DNA from: Sesamum alatum
Lineage: Eukaryota > Streptophyta > Magnoliopsida > Lamiales > Pedaliaceae
Assembly: GCA_034509735.1 (NCBI GenBank)
Contig: JACGWO010000001.1
Location: 14,524,854 to 14,588,853, forward strand
Direction of reading: 5' to 3'
Length of the DNA: 64,000 nucleotides
Shown piece by piece: positions 46,229-58,884 of this stretch (position 1 is its first letter; the number at the start of each line of letters is the position of its first letter). The notes beneath the pieces are model-generated. The model saw only the letters and a program-made list of their open reading frames with translations, did no database searches and was not told where the DNA came from. The translations under genes and the position numbers were made by a program.

Positions 46229-47200
46229 CGATATGGACCAGGATGAGGGGGACGGGGTTGTAGATTTAGGATTTTTTTTATATTTTTTAATTAAGTTGGA
46301 TAATATTTTTATTTAATAATAATTTTTATTTTCAAATTATGCACTTTTTGGTATTTAAATAATAATTATAAAACCAAATTCAAAAATATTATTAATAATT
46401 TAATATATATTTTAATAATAATAATTATTATATATAAAAAAGATTAATAATTCATTTAGTTAGGAACGGTCATTTACGGTCATGGAGCGCATAAAAATCG
46501 AAGTAACCTTTCCAACTTGTTACCGGTTTAATGAGCCGACCGTTCCTAGGACCGTATAAAAAAAATTCCAAATTAGGGGACAACCATTCCTAAAACAGTA
46601 TAAAAATAAATTCTAAATTAGGGCACAACCGTTCCTAAAATTAGTCCAAATTCAATGATTTCGTGGTATGGTTAGCGTTCTAAATAGGATACCTAAAACC
46701 GGTCCAAATACGTATTTCAAATAAAGATTACAAATCCGTTCCTACGTTCCTTAGCAAAGAAGGTCTACTTGTGTTCCGAAGACCGTTCCTAAATCTATCC
46801 CCAAACTTATAGTGAACGGTTCCAATTTGTATTCCAGAAACAGTGTACAAATATAACTCCAATATATGCGGTCCGCTTCAACCCATGTTCCAACTACCGT
46901 TCCAAATTACGCGATTTACGTTTGATGTGACCATTCCAAACATTAACAAGGTGTTCTAAATACACAAATTATATATTCATACATACAAAGGTAATTAGGA
47001 ATGATATCTACCTTGTATGCTAAAAACAGTTCCAATTTAGGAACAATCAAGGGATGTCCGTTCCTAAATATTAGGAACGCCGCTCGTTTCAACGGATGGC
47101 TGCCCGTTCCATAACCGTTCCTAATAGCGGATCAAAAAAATCCAGTGATCTAATTACCGTTTCTATGACGTTGCAATTCCCGCATTTTTTTGTAGTGTAT

Positions 47201-48802
47201 ATATATATATATATATTATACGGACAATTTCACTTTTGATACCCTAATTATACTTCTTTTTCACCTTTGGTACCCTATGTTTCCAATCATATTTGGTACC
47301 CAAGGTTTTCATTTTTCATCTACTTGAGTACCCTCCGTTAGGTTGATCGTTAGAACAAATGGTCAAACCAATTTTGAAGGAAAAATGGGTGGTTTCTTGT
47401 CTATTTAAGGGCATATTTAGCTGTTATTTCATACACCACAAAGAATAGACTTGAAATAGTGGAATCGGAAAAATTTTGGCAAAATATGAGAGGGATGAGG
47501 CGAAAGCTTTCTCAATTTTACTCAAATTTGAGTGTGGGTTCATCTCATGAGAACATTATGTGCATATAATAAATAATTTTTTATATTTCAAAAAAATATT
47601 ATAAATAAAAATCAAAAGACTAACTATAATAAGGTATTATCGACACAACAAAAGAAATGATTCAGTGATGTTAAAATGATATGGAGTAACTTTTATAAAA
47701 AATAGTAATTATGATTAATTGTTTAAATGATCTAACTAAAAATATAATTGTCATACTTAAAAATTGATGCGACGGTGTCCCTAATCATTGTTTGTGAGAT
47801 TAGATGACATTTCGTCTTTTTATATTAGTCGACGTGGCACGTCGTCCCTACATGTATATAATAAATAATATTTTATATTTTAAATATATTATAAATAAAA
47901 AAATATATATATAAACCAACACATCAACTTTCAAAATCCAAAAAGAAAGAAAGAAAAGAACCAACATAAGGGTATTATTGGCATAATAAAAAATTAAAAA
48001 AAGAAACCAACTTAGAGGTGTTATTGGAATAACAAAAATTTGGTATTGCAGTGTGAACAACTGTCTTTATGAAGCAAAATAGAATTTTTTTTTTTATATT
48101 ACTATAGATTGATATGGATAATCAATTCAAAAATTTATTTATAAGAGCATCAAACAATAAGAAAAAGATAGTATCATACCACGTGAAAAAAATCATAATA
48201 TTAGTTAATAATCAGAAAAAAATTATAACAAGGGAGCTGGCACTTTTTCTTGTTGTCTTTTTTTTTTTTTTTTTCCCCTTCTATCTTAATTTTTCCTGAT
48301 TGCATAAACTAACATAATTAATTAAGACATGGAGCTTTCACATGTTGAATCAGGTTAACCACAAAAATTAGCTGAAGATTATTAAATCATACCGTTTCCC
48401 TTTCCCTTCTAGAAGCTAGTATTTCTAAGAAAGAAATTAAAATTGAAAAAGAAAAAAAGGCTTTTTCTTTTTTGAGTTTGTTTCCTCTTTTTCCTCGAGT
48501 CCTATTGCTAAGACTTCGAAAATAATAAAAAGGATAAACAACATAAAATCCCCCTATATTTATAAAATATTATATAACATTCAATATTAATTATCAATAG
48601 AAAATTCAAAATTATTAAAGAAATCAAAATTTTCAACTTTGTATCTCTTACAATTTTATTTCACTTCTATTTATTTATGATGTGGTTGAGAGGATAGAAT
48701 CAATTAAATATTTATGCTGAAATTAATAAATACTTGTTAATGACCCATAAAAAAAACAAGGGATTCCGTGACTGCATATTATAATTGGAAAAAAGAGCAC
48801 AC
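47201..48802. other. Mixed AT-rich repeats, no gene seen
   Basis: 47220-47560 resembles part of block A (compare 41110-41470) with divergence; 47840-48060 resembles 39360-39600; 48090-48540 is a diverged third copy of the upstream block F (CTTCTAGAAGCTAG near 48406). No intact ORF or element end. Confidence 0.55.
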
Positions 48803-48887
48803 AAATCGGAAGGCCACGCGGGCGTTTTTAATTGTTTCAATCACCTCAAATTGAAAATTACCATCATCAAGAGAGTGAAAGTAGTTT

Positions 48888-49253
48888 TGATGCAAGATGA
48901 ATGCAGTGATAAAATACCCAGTTCGAGCAGGGCGGTTCAGAAAGCTAGGAAAGGAAGAGAATTATTTACTGTAGGGCAAAACGTGCCTTTTATTTCATTC
49001 CTCAATTACCTAAATACATTCCATGACAAGTGGACCAAGGTCCTAATTTTAGTCACTTCCTGCAGTTTCATTTCCCCTAACATGACAAGTGTTTGGGCCT
49101 AAACGATTAACTGGGCCAACTAATAATTAACCGAACTAACCATAATAATCCAACAACTTCTTGGGCTTGTGAGTGCTTCTTCTAGGCCGTTCCATCCTAG
49201 AGCAGCCTTCCTTGTCTTGGTCTTCCGGCCCACTTACAGCTTGGGCTGTATCA
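48888..49253 (-). repeat. 3' LTR of the gypsy element
   Basis: Pairs with 53403-53769. A purine-rich stretch on the minus strand just before it (GATGGGCTGGGTAT, 49254-49267) is the likely polypurine tract. Confidence 0.93.
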
Positions 49254-52200
49254 ATACCCAGCCCATCAAAGGGGACCTTGTCCTCAAGGTCAAAGGAGGG
49301 GAAAGATGCGTCAAAATCCCTCGTGGAGATCCAAGATGCTTCAGCTTCTGTCGAGAATCCCAGTGAACCAAAAGCTGGTCTTGAGGGCCGTCCGCCGTAT
49401 TCAATGTCCAGCGACCTAAGATGCCGTGAGGGCGGAGACCCGACGTAATTGGCAGAGGACGGGGGAGAATCACCGATCGCGAAGGTGTGGTCGCGCCGAT
49501 GTAGCCTGCTGTTGCATACGGTGGCGAGCGCGCAGTAGGTTGCGCTTGAGAACCGCGAGAGCAGTCTGTCGGTGCCGGAGGGATTCGTCGAGGGATGCGA
49601 TGACAGACCTGCCAGCTACATAATCAGTAATTGCCGATGGTGGGCGGCCATAAACAGCTTCGAAGGGCGTCATCCCGATGGAGGAGTGTAGGGAAGTGTT
49701 GTACCAGTGTTCGGCTAAATGCAAATACCTGAACCAATGCCGAGGTTCCTCGGCCACGAAACAACGAAGGTATGTCTCCAAAACTCGATTGAGAACCTCA
49801 GTTTGACAGTCCATTTGTGGATGGTAAGCACTGCTAAATTTAAGTGTTGTGCCGCTGATACGAAAGAGTTCTTGCCATAAATGACTCAAGAAAACGAGGT
49901 CACGATCACTGACCATGGACTTAGGCATACCGTGGAGGCGAAAAATCTCTGTGGCGAAAACAGAGGCCAAGGACAGCGCGGTGAACTTCGTCGGAAGCCC
50001 CAAAAAGTGAGCATACTTGGACAGACAGTTGACAACCACCCAGATAACCGTCTTGCCGGCTGATGGAGGGAGATGGGTAATGAAATGCATACTGAGATCC
50101 TCCCAGATTTGGTGAGGAACTGGGAGCGGCTGAAGAGTGCCATAAGGTTTCTGGGATATACTTGCTCTGTTGACAGGTAGAGCATTGGCGAACGAAAGCC
50201 TTAACAGCTGAATGCGGGCCAGTGTCGCCAAGTGCCGGAATGTCCCCCACGAGGAGTGGCATGAAGTTCCTGCAGAATAGACGCACGAAAATCCCCATAA
50301 TCAGGTATGAATAATCTGGTCCCATAGTAAACCAGCCCAGATTGAGGTAAAAATGTGAGCTTTGACCCTGGTTTTGTTGTGATGGCAGAAATAAGGGACT
50401 GCCCAGGGGGATGTGAAGAGAAATAGGTCCGGAGTTGGTCGAGGAGGACCGGGGTATAGGACAAAACAGCGGCGAGAAGAAGGAGGTTAGTGGCAGGGCG
50501 GCGAGAGAGAGCATCAGCCAGGGAATTCTCCTTGCCTGGCGTATAGATGATATCGAAATCAAAGCCCAAGAGTTTCGTTAGCCATTTCTGCTGAGAAGGG
50601 GTTTGAATAGTTTGTGTCAACAAACCCCGCAGACTGCGTTGATCGGTGTAAATGTGGAACCGATGACCCAAAAGGTAGTGCCGCCATTTACGAACGGCCT
50701 CGGTGATGGCGAACATCTCCCTGTCGTAGGTGGATGCCAATTGCATTCGTGGGGACAATTTCTTGCTGAAATAAGCGATTGGGTGGCAGTTTTGAGAGAG
50801 CACCGCGCTAACGGCCAGTAGAGAAAAGTTCGTGGTGACGTCAAAGTGTTGGGAGAAGTCCGGCAACGTGAGAACCGGAAGCTGGGACATGTCAGCCTTG
50901 AGTGCTTCAAAGGCTGCCAAAGCAGCCGGGGACCAATGAAGGGTTGCAGCTTTGAGGAGGTCCGTGAGAGGGGCGGCAATGGAAGCATAGTGGCGGACAA
51001 ACCGCCGATAATAGTCGGTAAGGCCGAGAAAACCCCACAGTTCAGAAAGTGTCCGAGGAACCGGCCAGTCCATAATCACAGACAGTTTGGAAGGGTCAGC
51101 CTGAACCCCTACAGCGGAAATAATATGGCCCAGATATGCAACAGACGAGACCCCAAAAAGGCACTTAGAGAAGTTCGCATAAAACTGGTGGTAAGACAAG
51201 AGATCCAAAACCTGACGCAGATGCTGCAGGTGAGAAGGCCAATCAGTGCTGTAAACCAAGATATCATCAAAGAACACCAAAACGATGGAGCAAAGGAAAG
51301 GCTGGAATAAGTCGTTCATGGCAGCCTGGAAGGTGGCCTGGGCGTTGGATAGGCCGAAGGGCATCACGAGAAACCCAAAATGGCCATCCACCGTGCGAAA
51401 AGCGGTTTTAAAGGTGTCGTCCGGGGCCAAACGTATCTGGTGATACCCCGAACGCAAGTCAATCTTGGAGAAAATCGAGGCACTACCCAGCTCGTCCAAG
51501 AGTTCCTCAACCGTGGGAATAGGAAAATGGACCATCACCGTAATGGCATTGAGGACACGGTAGTCCACACAAAAGCACCAAGAGCCGTCCTTTTTCTTGA
51601 CCAGTAGCACCGGTGAAGAGAAAGGACTGGTGCTAGGTTTGATAATACCCTCCTTGAGCATCTCATTTATCATTGTAGTCATCGCTTCTTTTTGAAAATG
51701 GGGGTATGATTTGGTGTTAGGTGAATATGGTGAACATGTTGGTGGGGAGGCGGAAGACCGGAGGGAAGTGCAAAAACCGGACTAAACTCGTGGAGGAGGG
51801 AAAACAAGTCCGGGGCATGGGAAGCGGACGAAGGGGGGCTGTTTCTGGTGTTTGGAGAAAAAATATAGCATAGATAGAGGCAATGTTGTGATGGTGGAGA
51901 TTGTGGCGGAAATGAGAAAAGGAAGAAAATTCAGGGCCGGTAGAGGAGTTACCAGCAAGGCAGACGAGGGTGTTGTTGTGATAGAAGTGAATGGAGGGAA
52001 TTGAGTAATCGCACAGGAACGGGCCGAGGGTGCGCAGCCACTGCACGCTGAGGACAACATTAGCGCCGTGAATTGGGAGGACATAAAACGGGATAGTGAA
52101 GTGATGGGACAGAATAGAGACGGGAACGGCGGCGCAGAATCCCGAACAATGAATTGTGTCACCATTACCAACCATGACCGAAAAAGACGTAGCGGCAGTC

Positions 52201-53380
52201 ACGGGAAGGCCGAGGTGGGCGGCTACCCGAGGCTGCAATATATTGTGGGAGGTGCCGGAGTCCACCAAAATACGGACAGAGAAGTCCAAGATAGAGCCTT
52301 GAAGGCAGAGAGTGCACGGAGAAGAGCAACCAGTGAGGGCAGTCCAGGGAGAGCTGAAAATGGACGTGCTCGGGCTTGGCATCAAAAGGAATTAAGTGAG
52401 CCGACAACAGGGGAATAGACCCTGAAGAAGGCTCAAAATTAGGGCTCTCCAGTGGTGGGGCAATGCCCTCATCATTTGGCAAAAGCAGAAGGAGTTGTTT
52501 TGCTTTGCATTGATGATTGGGGCCAAATTTCTCGTCACAATTAAAACAAAGGCCCTTAGAGCGGCGGTCCCGTATTTCAGCCGATGATAAACGGCGATGA
52601 GGAGTTCTGCGCGGAGGTGGAGCTGGCAAGAGTGCCAGGGCAGTGGGAGCCAAGGGGAGTCGAGGTTGAAATGAGGTGGTGGAACGGGCTGCCAATAGTT
52701 TGGACTCCACCAGTTTAGCCAAACCGATGGCCTGGCTGATCGAGGAGGGGCGGAGGACTGCCAATTCACGCTGAATATCCGCACGAAGCCCGGAGATTAA
52801 GCAGTTTAACAAGCATTCCCAGGACAGTCCAACAACGCGATTAGAGATGCGTTCAAACTCGGCTTGGTATTCGGCGACAGTACCCCGCTGGCGAAGTTTA
52901 AAGAGCGTGGCTTGATTATTCTCGAAAGTGGAAGGGCCAGAACGAAGCTCTAGTGACCGAATGAAAGAGTCCCACGCAGAGAGTTGACGGTTGTTGAACA
53001 TCCAATGAAACCAGCTCAAAGCCTCGCCTTTCATGTAAAAGGCGATGATATCCAGGCGTTAATAAAAAAGGTACGCGATAGTACGTAAAAAACTGCTCCG
53101 CTTGAAAAACCCGTTCAAGAGGATCAGTCCCATCAAAGGGTTGTAAGTCTAAATTGGGAGGTTTAATGGGTGGAGGAGGAGGGAGAGGTGGAGGAGGAGG
53201 AGGAGTGGGAAGGATGGGTGAAAAACTTGGTGGAGGTTGGCTGGAGGAGGATGCGTTTAACTATTGCTGAATATCCGAAACAACGGCGGCCAAGGACTCA
53301 TGGGACGCATTCATCTCGAACAGACGTTCTGAAATGGCGAGGAGGGCTTCCTCAATAGCTTGTGTGGATTTGGGAGGCAT
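49254..53380 (-). pseudogene. Gypsy gag-pol polyprotein, degenerate
   Basis: Gag starts at ATG 53380, has a TAG near 53262 and a shift in a T run near 53068, and continues at 52165-53034 with a zinc knuckle (CFNCDEKFGPNHQC). Protease DSGTSHN is in the 51717-52385 frame. The RT/RNase H frame (50201-51682) has an intact FFDDILVYS motif, but RNase H reads DVTTNFS where a catalytic Asp is expected. Integrase (49470-50231) keeps Asp109 and Glu145; the first catalytic Asp is His49 (50085-50087). The tail (about 49300-49460: LGRWTLNTADGPQDQLLVHW) resembles a chromodomain broken by a shift. The whole polyprotein cannot be made. Confidence 0.9.
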
Positions 53381-53388
53381 GGAACGAG

Positions 53389-53402
53389 AATGAAAGCACC
53401 AA
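53389..53402 (-). other. Primer-binding site candidate of the gypsy element
   Basis: Directly inside the 5' LTR, reading TTGGTGCTTTCATT on the minus strand. Position fits; the matching tRNA was not identified. Confidence 0.6.
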
Positions 53403-53769
53403 TGAAGCAAGATGAATGCAGTGATAAAATACCTAGTTCGAGCAGGGCGGCTCCAAAAAGCTAGGAAAGGAAGAGAATTGTTTACTGTAGGGGAAAAAGT
53501 TCCTTTTATTTCATTCCTCAATTACCTAAATACATTCCAGGACAAGTGGACCAATGTCCTAATTTTAGTCACTTCCTGCAGTTTCATTTCCCCTAACATG
53601 ATAAGCGTTTAGGCCTAAACGATTAACTGGGCCAACTAATAATTAACCGAACTAACAATAATAATCCAACAACTTCTTGGGCTTGTGGGTGCTTCTTCTG
53701 GGCCGTTCAATCATAGAGCAGTCTTCCTTGTCTTGGTCTTCCAGCCCACTTACAGCTTGGGCTGTATCA
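53403..53769 (-). repeat. 5' LTR of the gypsy element
   Basis: Starts TGAAGCAAGATG and ends GCTGTATCA in plus orientation; followed by TSD AGTTT. Confidence 0.93.
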
Positions 53770-53827
53770 AGTTTTCTCACGAAGAAAAAAGGAAAAAGAA
53801 AAATGCTAGACACGACAAGAGAAGGAA

Positions 53828-54218
53828 TGTGAAGATGTTCACTGTTTGGGTTGCCAAGTTAATTAATGTGTTGCAGCAGTCCTTTGGGGAAGACGACCAA
53901 AGTCGGTCTCGCACTTCATCTTTCTAACACGTTTTGTACATAGTTGCTAGTAGTGTGTTTTAGTATGTTGCATTTCCACAAATAGCATTTCTATTAGTGA
54001 AATAACGTTTTTCTTCTTTGCTGGTAGTTCAAGCGATTAGTTGGCAGCTGATGTGGCTGATCTGTTCAGGCGGTTAGGAGTTAGTTAATTTTTCCCGCTT
54101 GGCTCAATGTATTTAAAGGGGTTTCCACCTTTGTATTCATTCATATAGAAATGATATACAGATTTTCAGATTTCTTCCTTCATTCTGCATTCATGGAATT
54201 GTGTTCTGGGGAATTTCA
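53828..54218 (+). repeat. 5' LTR of the copia element
   Basis: Longer than the 3' LTR by about 20 bp because of AGTTAATTAATGTGTTGCAG near 53854. It holds a TATA-like motif near 54110 and leads into the primer-binding site. Confidence 0.93.
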
Positions 54219-54306
54219 GCATGGTATTAGAGCCTTCGTCCGAAAGACTCTTATCACCTACTTCCGCTGAAGAGACTCAAAGAATTTACAGAGATTAGCA
54301 GCAACA

Positions 54307-57300
54307 ATGGCAACAAAAGTTGCAATTGTGCGTGCTAAGGATACTGGAGTAGGCGACGCTCCACAGAAACATGGATCGGAGGCTCTACAGCTTCATAGCT
54401 CAGATCATCCCGGATTAGTGCTTGTGTCTACGCCTCTTGATGGTTAAAATTACCTCGCCTGGAGTAGGAGTATACGATGTGCACTAGAAGCTAAGTCGAA
54501 ATTAGGTTTTATCACTGGCGCGTGTAAGAAACCTGTGGGAAACGCAGAGTTGATAGAGCAATGGACTCATGTGAACAACATGGTTGTTGCGTGGTTATTG
54601 AACACCATGAACAAAAACATTTCTAATGCTTTTGTATATACTAATTCTGCTAGAATACTATGGATTACTTTGGCTGAACGCTATGGTGTGTGTAACGGAC
54701 CGCTCTTGTATAAGCTGGACCGAGAGATTGGTTCGACAAAGGAAGGAGATCTTGGTGTAGTGGACTATTTCACGAAGTTATAGATGTTGTGGGATGAGAT
54801 TGTCTAACTTTGGCCGCTGCCAGAGTGCACCTGTGGCAATGCCTGCACATGTAATCAGGAAAAGGCAACAACAGACTTAATTGAGGAGAGGTACCTCATG
54901 CAGTTCTTCATGGGTCTCAACGACGAATATGATGGTGTTAGAAGTCAGATCTTAGTACTCAACCCCCTTTCGAGCATCAACAAGGCCTATTAGATGATTT
55001 TACGAGTTGAAAGGCAACGCGAGGTGAACATGATGAGCGAACTTCATGAAGGAGCAGCCATGTATGCTGGAAATTTTGACAAAAGTAGAGGTGAACAGTG
55101 CAGAGGACAGACATATAAGAAGAAAGGTACAATAGACAAACACAGTTTGAGATGTGAGAACTGTAACAAGCCAGGGCATGATAAGAGTACGTGCTTCAAA
55201 ATACATGGCTTGCCGGACTACTACAAGGATCTGAGTGATCTGAGTTTTCAGAAGGAGGGAGTAAATGAGGAAAGAACTTCAGTGACAGATGTGGTTATGG
55301 AACTGATAAAGGCATTGCTGAAGTTACCAGCTGATCCTATCCAAGCTAATTACATAGAGGATTATGCAGGTAAGGATTACAATTTTTCTGGTTTTGAGCA
55401 TTTGGAGAAAGGTTGCTGCATTATAGATTCCGGAGCAACGGGTCACATGTGCAGTGACTCATCTATGTCACTATACTTCACAAACCTTCAACCACATCAT
55501 CCATATTTCCGCCTGATGGCACCAGCACAAAGGTCACTCAATCTGGCCACATAACTTTAGCCAAAAACCTGATCCTCAAGGACACTCTATATGTACATTC
55601 CTTTCGATCTAACCTAATCTCTGTTAGTAAAATCTGTGCTACATGTAACCTTCAAACAAGTTTCTTACATTCTCATTGTTTGCTACAGGATCGGACAACT
55701 AAGAAGGTGGCGGCAGTGGCAAAGCAAGTTAGGGACTTATACATTCTGAATAAAGATTCCTTTGATACAGACTTCATAAATCATTTTACATCTGTTCATT
55801 CCAGTTTTGCTTCAAATATAGTAGACTCCGATGTGATGTTATGGCATAGGAGGCTAGGCCATCCCTCCACCAAAGTACTTGAACATGTACTTATAGTCAA
55901 GAATGCAATAAAAAAAACTCTGATATTTGCAGCGTGTGTCCTCTTGGAAAGAAACATGGATTACCTTTTACTCATAGCACTTCCTGTACATCCTAACAGT
56001 TTGATCTGATTCATGTCGATATATGTGGTCCCTATCACCAACCTTCCTTATCTAATTGCCACTACTTTCTCACTATCGTAGATGACTTTACTCGAGCAAC
56101 TTGGACATTCTTGATGAGACATAAGAGTCAAACACCCACTCTACTCCAGAACATCATCACAAATATTCAGACCCAATTTGGTTCATCCATCAAATAAGTC
56201 CGTAGTGACAACGAATCCAAATTTCTAAGTGATACATGTCAAACTCTCTTTGGGATTTGGGGAATCCATCACCAAAGATCCTGTCCTTATACTCCCCAGC
56301 AGAACGGCATAGGGGAAAGGAGACACAAACAATTGCTAGAAATAGCTTGTCCCTTGCTTTTCCAGTCTCATTTGTCCAACAAGTTCTGGGGGAAAGCCTT
56401 GCTCACTGCCACATACCTTTTGAACTGAATTCCTTCGTCCATTCTATCTTGGAGGACTCCTTTCGAGATGTTACATAACAAACCTCCCTCATATGATCAA
56501 TTAAAGGTCTTTGGGTGCCTTTTCTTTGCCACTGTAACCAAACCTCATAAAGACAAGTTCAACCCAAGGGCTATACGATGCTTATTCCTTGGGTACTGTC
56601 CAAACCACAAAGGGTACAGGGTGTTTGATTTGGAATCCGAGCAAGCCTGATCTCACGTGATGTTGTATTTCATGAGCATCATTTTCCTTTGCACTCTCAT
56701 TCATCTACCTCTCAAAATGATCCACTATTACCTGTTGTCCCTGTCACGATGGACATCGAAGACACTCCTACTCCTATCTCCCGTACACCTCCAACTCCTC
56801 CTCCTGATGGAGTTGACCCTGTCATTTTCTGAACCACCCAATATCATTCCTCTACGCCAATCACCCCGTACTATACAAAGACCAGCTTGGATTTCAAATT
56901 ATGATTGTAACTATACCTCCCAATTCTCCTCTGCACATTTGGACTTTGTTGCTCAGTTATCTGTCTTGCAGGAGCCTAGATCTTTTGCTCAGGCCCGGGG
57001 AAAGGTTGAATGGGAGCAGGCTATGGCTGATGAGATCCAGGCCTTGGAGACGAATGAGACGTGGACCTTGACTCCTCTACCTGCTGGGAAGAAGGTTGTT
57101 AGTTCTAAGTGGGTTTTCAAACTCAAACTCAACCCCGATGGCACCGTAAGTAGATACAAGGCTCGCCTCGTCGCCAAGGGTTATTCACAGGTTGAAGGAG
57201 TTGATTATACAGAGAGTTTTTCGCCCGTTGCCAAGAATATTACAGTGCGGATGTTTCTTGCTATCGCTGCAGCTTGTTCCTGGCCTATTCACCAACTTGA

Positions 57301-58492
57301 TATCAACAAGGCCTTCCTCCATGGGAGTTTGGATGAGGAAATTTATATGATGCCACCTGAGGGGTACAAGGTGGAACTTGGTTTCGTTTGTAAGCTGCAA
57401 CGGTCATTATACAGGCTGAAATAGGCCTCGTGCCAGTGGAACCATGAATTCACACGGAAGCTAGGGAAATTTGGCTTTCAACAATCGCCACATGACTATT
57501 GCCTTTTCATCAAAGTCACTTCCACCAGTTTTCTTGCTCTACTTGTCTACGTCGACGATATTTTGATCATGGGGCCGAACGAGCAACTTATCATCAAAGT
57601 CAAGGACTACCTGGATGCCCTCTTTACTATCAAAGACCTGGGCTATGCAATGTATTTTCTCGGCCTCGAAATTACTCGTTCCTCTAAAGGCAAGAATGTT
57701 ACACAACACAAATATATTCTGGACATCATCACTGATACAGGGATGGGTGATGCCAAACCTATTTTGACGCCTTTACCACAAGGCATGAAGTTTAGTGCTG
57801 AGTATGGTGCCCTTCTCCCTGATCCAGAGAGATACAGAAAAATCATTGGTCGGTTATTGTATCTCGATTTTACAAGGCCTGATCTTTCGTTTGCGGTACA
57901 ACAGCTAAGCCAATTCTTCCACCATCCTATGGATCACCATTTGAATGTTGCTCTTCATATTGTCCGCTATTTGAAGGGGACATCTTCTGTAGGGCTTTTC
58001 TTTCCTGCATCTAATACCTTCCAGCATACTGCGTATACTGACGTTGATTGGGGCGCCTGTGTGGACACTCACAAATCTGTCACCGGGTACTATGTTTTCC
58101 TTGGCCCCTCACTCATCTCCTGGAAAACTAAAAAGCAGAATACTATTTCGCGATCCTTAGCTGAGGCGGAATACCTCGCCATGGCTACCTCCTTCTGTGA
58201 GCTTCAATGGATCACCTATCTCTTACAGGATTTTCAGCTACCTATTTCCACCCCAATTCCTGTTTGGTGCGACAATTAGGCTGCCATCCACATTACGGCC
58301 AACCCTGTCTTCCATGAACTTACTAAACATCTGGACATTGACTGTCACCTTCTTCGTGACAAATTCAAAGAGGGTTTCATCCTGCCTTCTTTTGTTTCCA
58401 GCAAAAACCAGGTCGTCGACATCTTTACGAAGTCTCTCCCTATTCCTGCCTTCCTCAATTTTTTGTCCAAGCTGGGTTTCTCTCGTTCCTAG
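54307..58492 (+). pseudogene. Copia gag-pol polyprotein, degenerate
   Basis: Gag starts at ATG 54307; codon 47 is TAA (54445-54447) and more stops follow at 54781 and near 54991. Zinc knuckle CENCNKPGHDKSTC (about 55155) and protease DSGATGHMCSD (about 55425) are readable. The integrase region (55850-56480) is spread over several frames (MLWHRRLGHPS). RT carries KARLVAKGYSQ and DINKAFLHG, then a TAG at 57422-57424. YVDDILIMG (about 57550) and the RNase H block up to VWCDN continue, with another TAG at 58277-58279. The frame ends at 58490-58492. Domains are all present in order, but translation would fail. Confidence 0.92.
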
Positions 58493-58513
58493 GCCTAGCT
58501 TGAAGGGGGGGTG

Positions 58514-58884
58514 TGTGAAGATGTTCACTGTTTGGGTTGCAGTAGCCCTTTGGGGAAGACGACCAAAGTCATTCTTGCACTTCATCTTTCCAACACGTTT
58601 TGTACATAGTTTCTAGTAGTATGTTTTAGTATGTTGCATTTCCACAAATAGCGTTTCTATTAGTAAAATAGTGTTTTTCTTCTTTGCTGGTAGTTCAAGA
58701 AATTAGTTGGAAGCTGATGTGTCTAATTTGTTCAGGCGGTTACGAGTTAGTTAATTTTTCCCGCCTGGCTCAATATATTTAAAGGGGTTTCCACTTTTGT
58801 ATTCATTCATACAGAAATGATATACAGATTTTCAGATTTCTTCCTTCATTCTGCATTCTTGGAATTGTGTTTTGGGGAATTTCA
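58514..58884 (+). repeat. 3' LTR of the copia element
   Basis: Pairs with 53828-54218 with a moderate number of substitutions plus one ~20-bp indel; directly preceded by the polypurine tract. Confidence 0.93.

Larger units (their letters stand above)
41953..47197. mobile_element. CACTA (En/Spm) element, 5245 bp
   Basis: Ends in perfect 24-bp TIRs starting CACTACAAAAAAATGCGG (41953) and ending CCGCATTTTTTTGTAGTG (47197), flanked by the 3-bp TSD TAT (41950-41952, 47198-47200). Subterminal regions (about 41980-42620 and 46460-47160) are packed with CCGTTCC/GGAACGG motifs in both orientations, the expected TNPA-type binding sites. It carries broken TNP2- and TNP1-like genes and a nested MITE. 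Confidence 0.95.
48888..53769 (-). mobile_element. Ty3/gypsy chromovirus-type LTR retrotransposon, 4882 bp
   Basis: LTRs at 48888-49253 and 53403-53769 start TGA and end TCA in plus orientation. 5-bp TSD AGTTT at 48883-48887 and 53770-53774. Gene order on the minus strand is gag, protease, reverse transcriptase, RNase H, integrase, chromodomain-like tail, the Ty3/gypsy order. The LTRs differ at roughly twenty positions, so the insertion is not recent. It interrupts the left arm of the palindrome; the right arm keeps the unfilled target (AAACT, 62483-62487). Confidence 0.95.
53828..58884 (+). mobile_element. Ty1/copia LTR retrotransposon, 5057 bp
   Basis: LTRs at 53828-54218 (391 bp) and 58514-58884 (371 bp) start TGTGAAGATG and end GGGAATTTCA. 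Next to the 5' LTR is TGGTATTAGAGC (54222-54233), an initiator-Met-tRNA-type primer site. A G-rich tract (58505-58511) precedes the 3' LTR. Domain order gag, protease, integrase, RT, RNase H is the copia order. No clean TSD: AGGAA before and GAATC after. It inserted in the palindrome's left arm 53 bp past the gypsy TSD. Confidence 0.94.

Noticed and set aside
49881..52418. Plus-strand ORFs at 49881, 50846, 51380 and 52068
   Set aside because: Antisense shadows of the gypsy pol and gag genes, without domain similarity.
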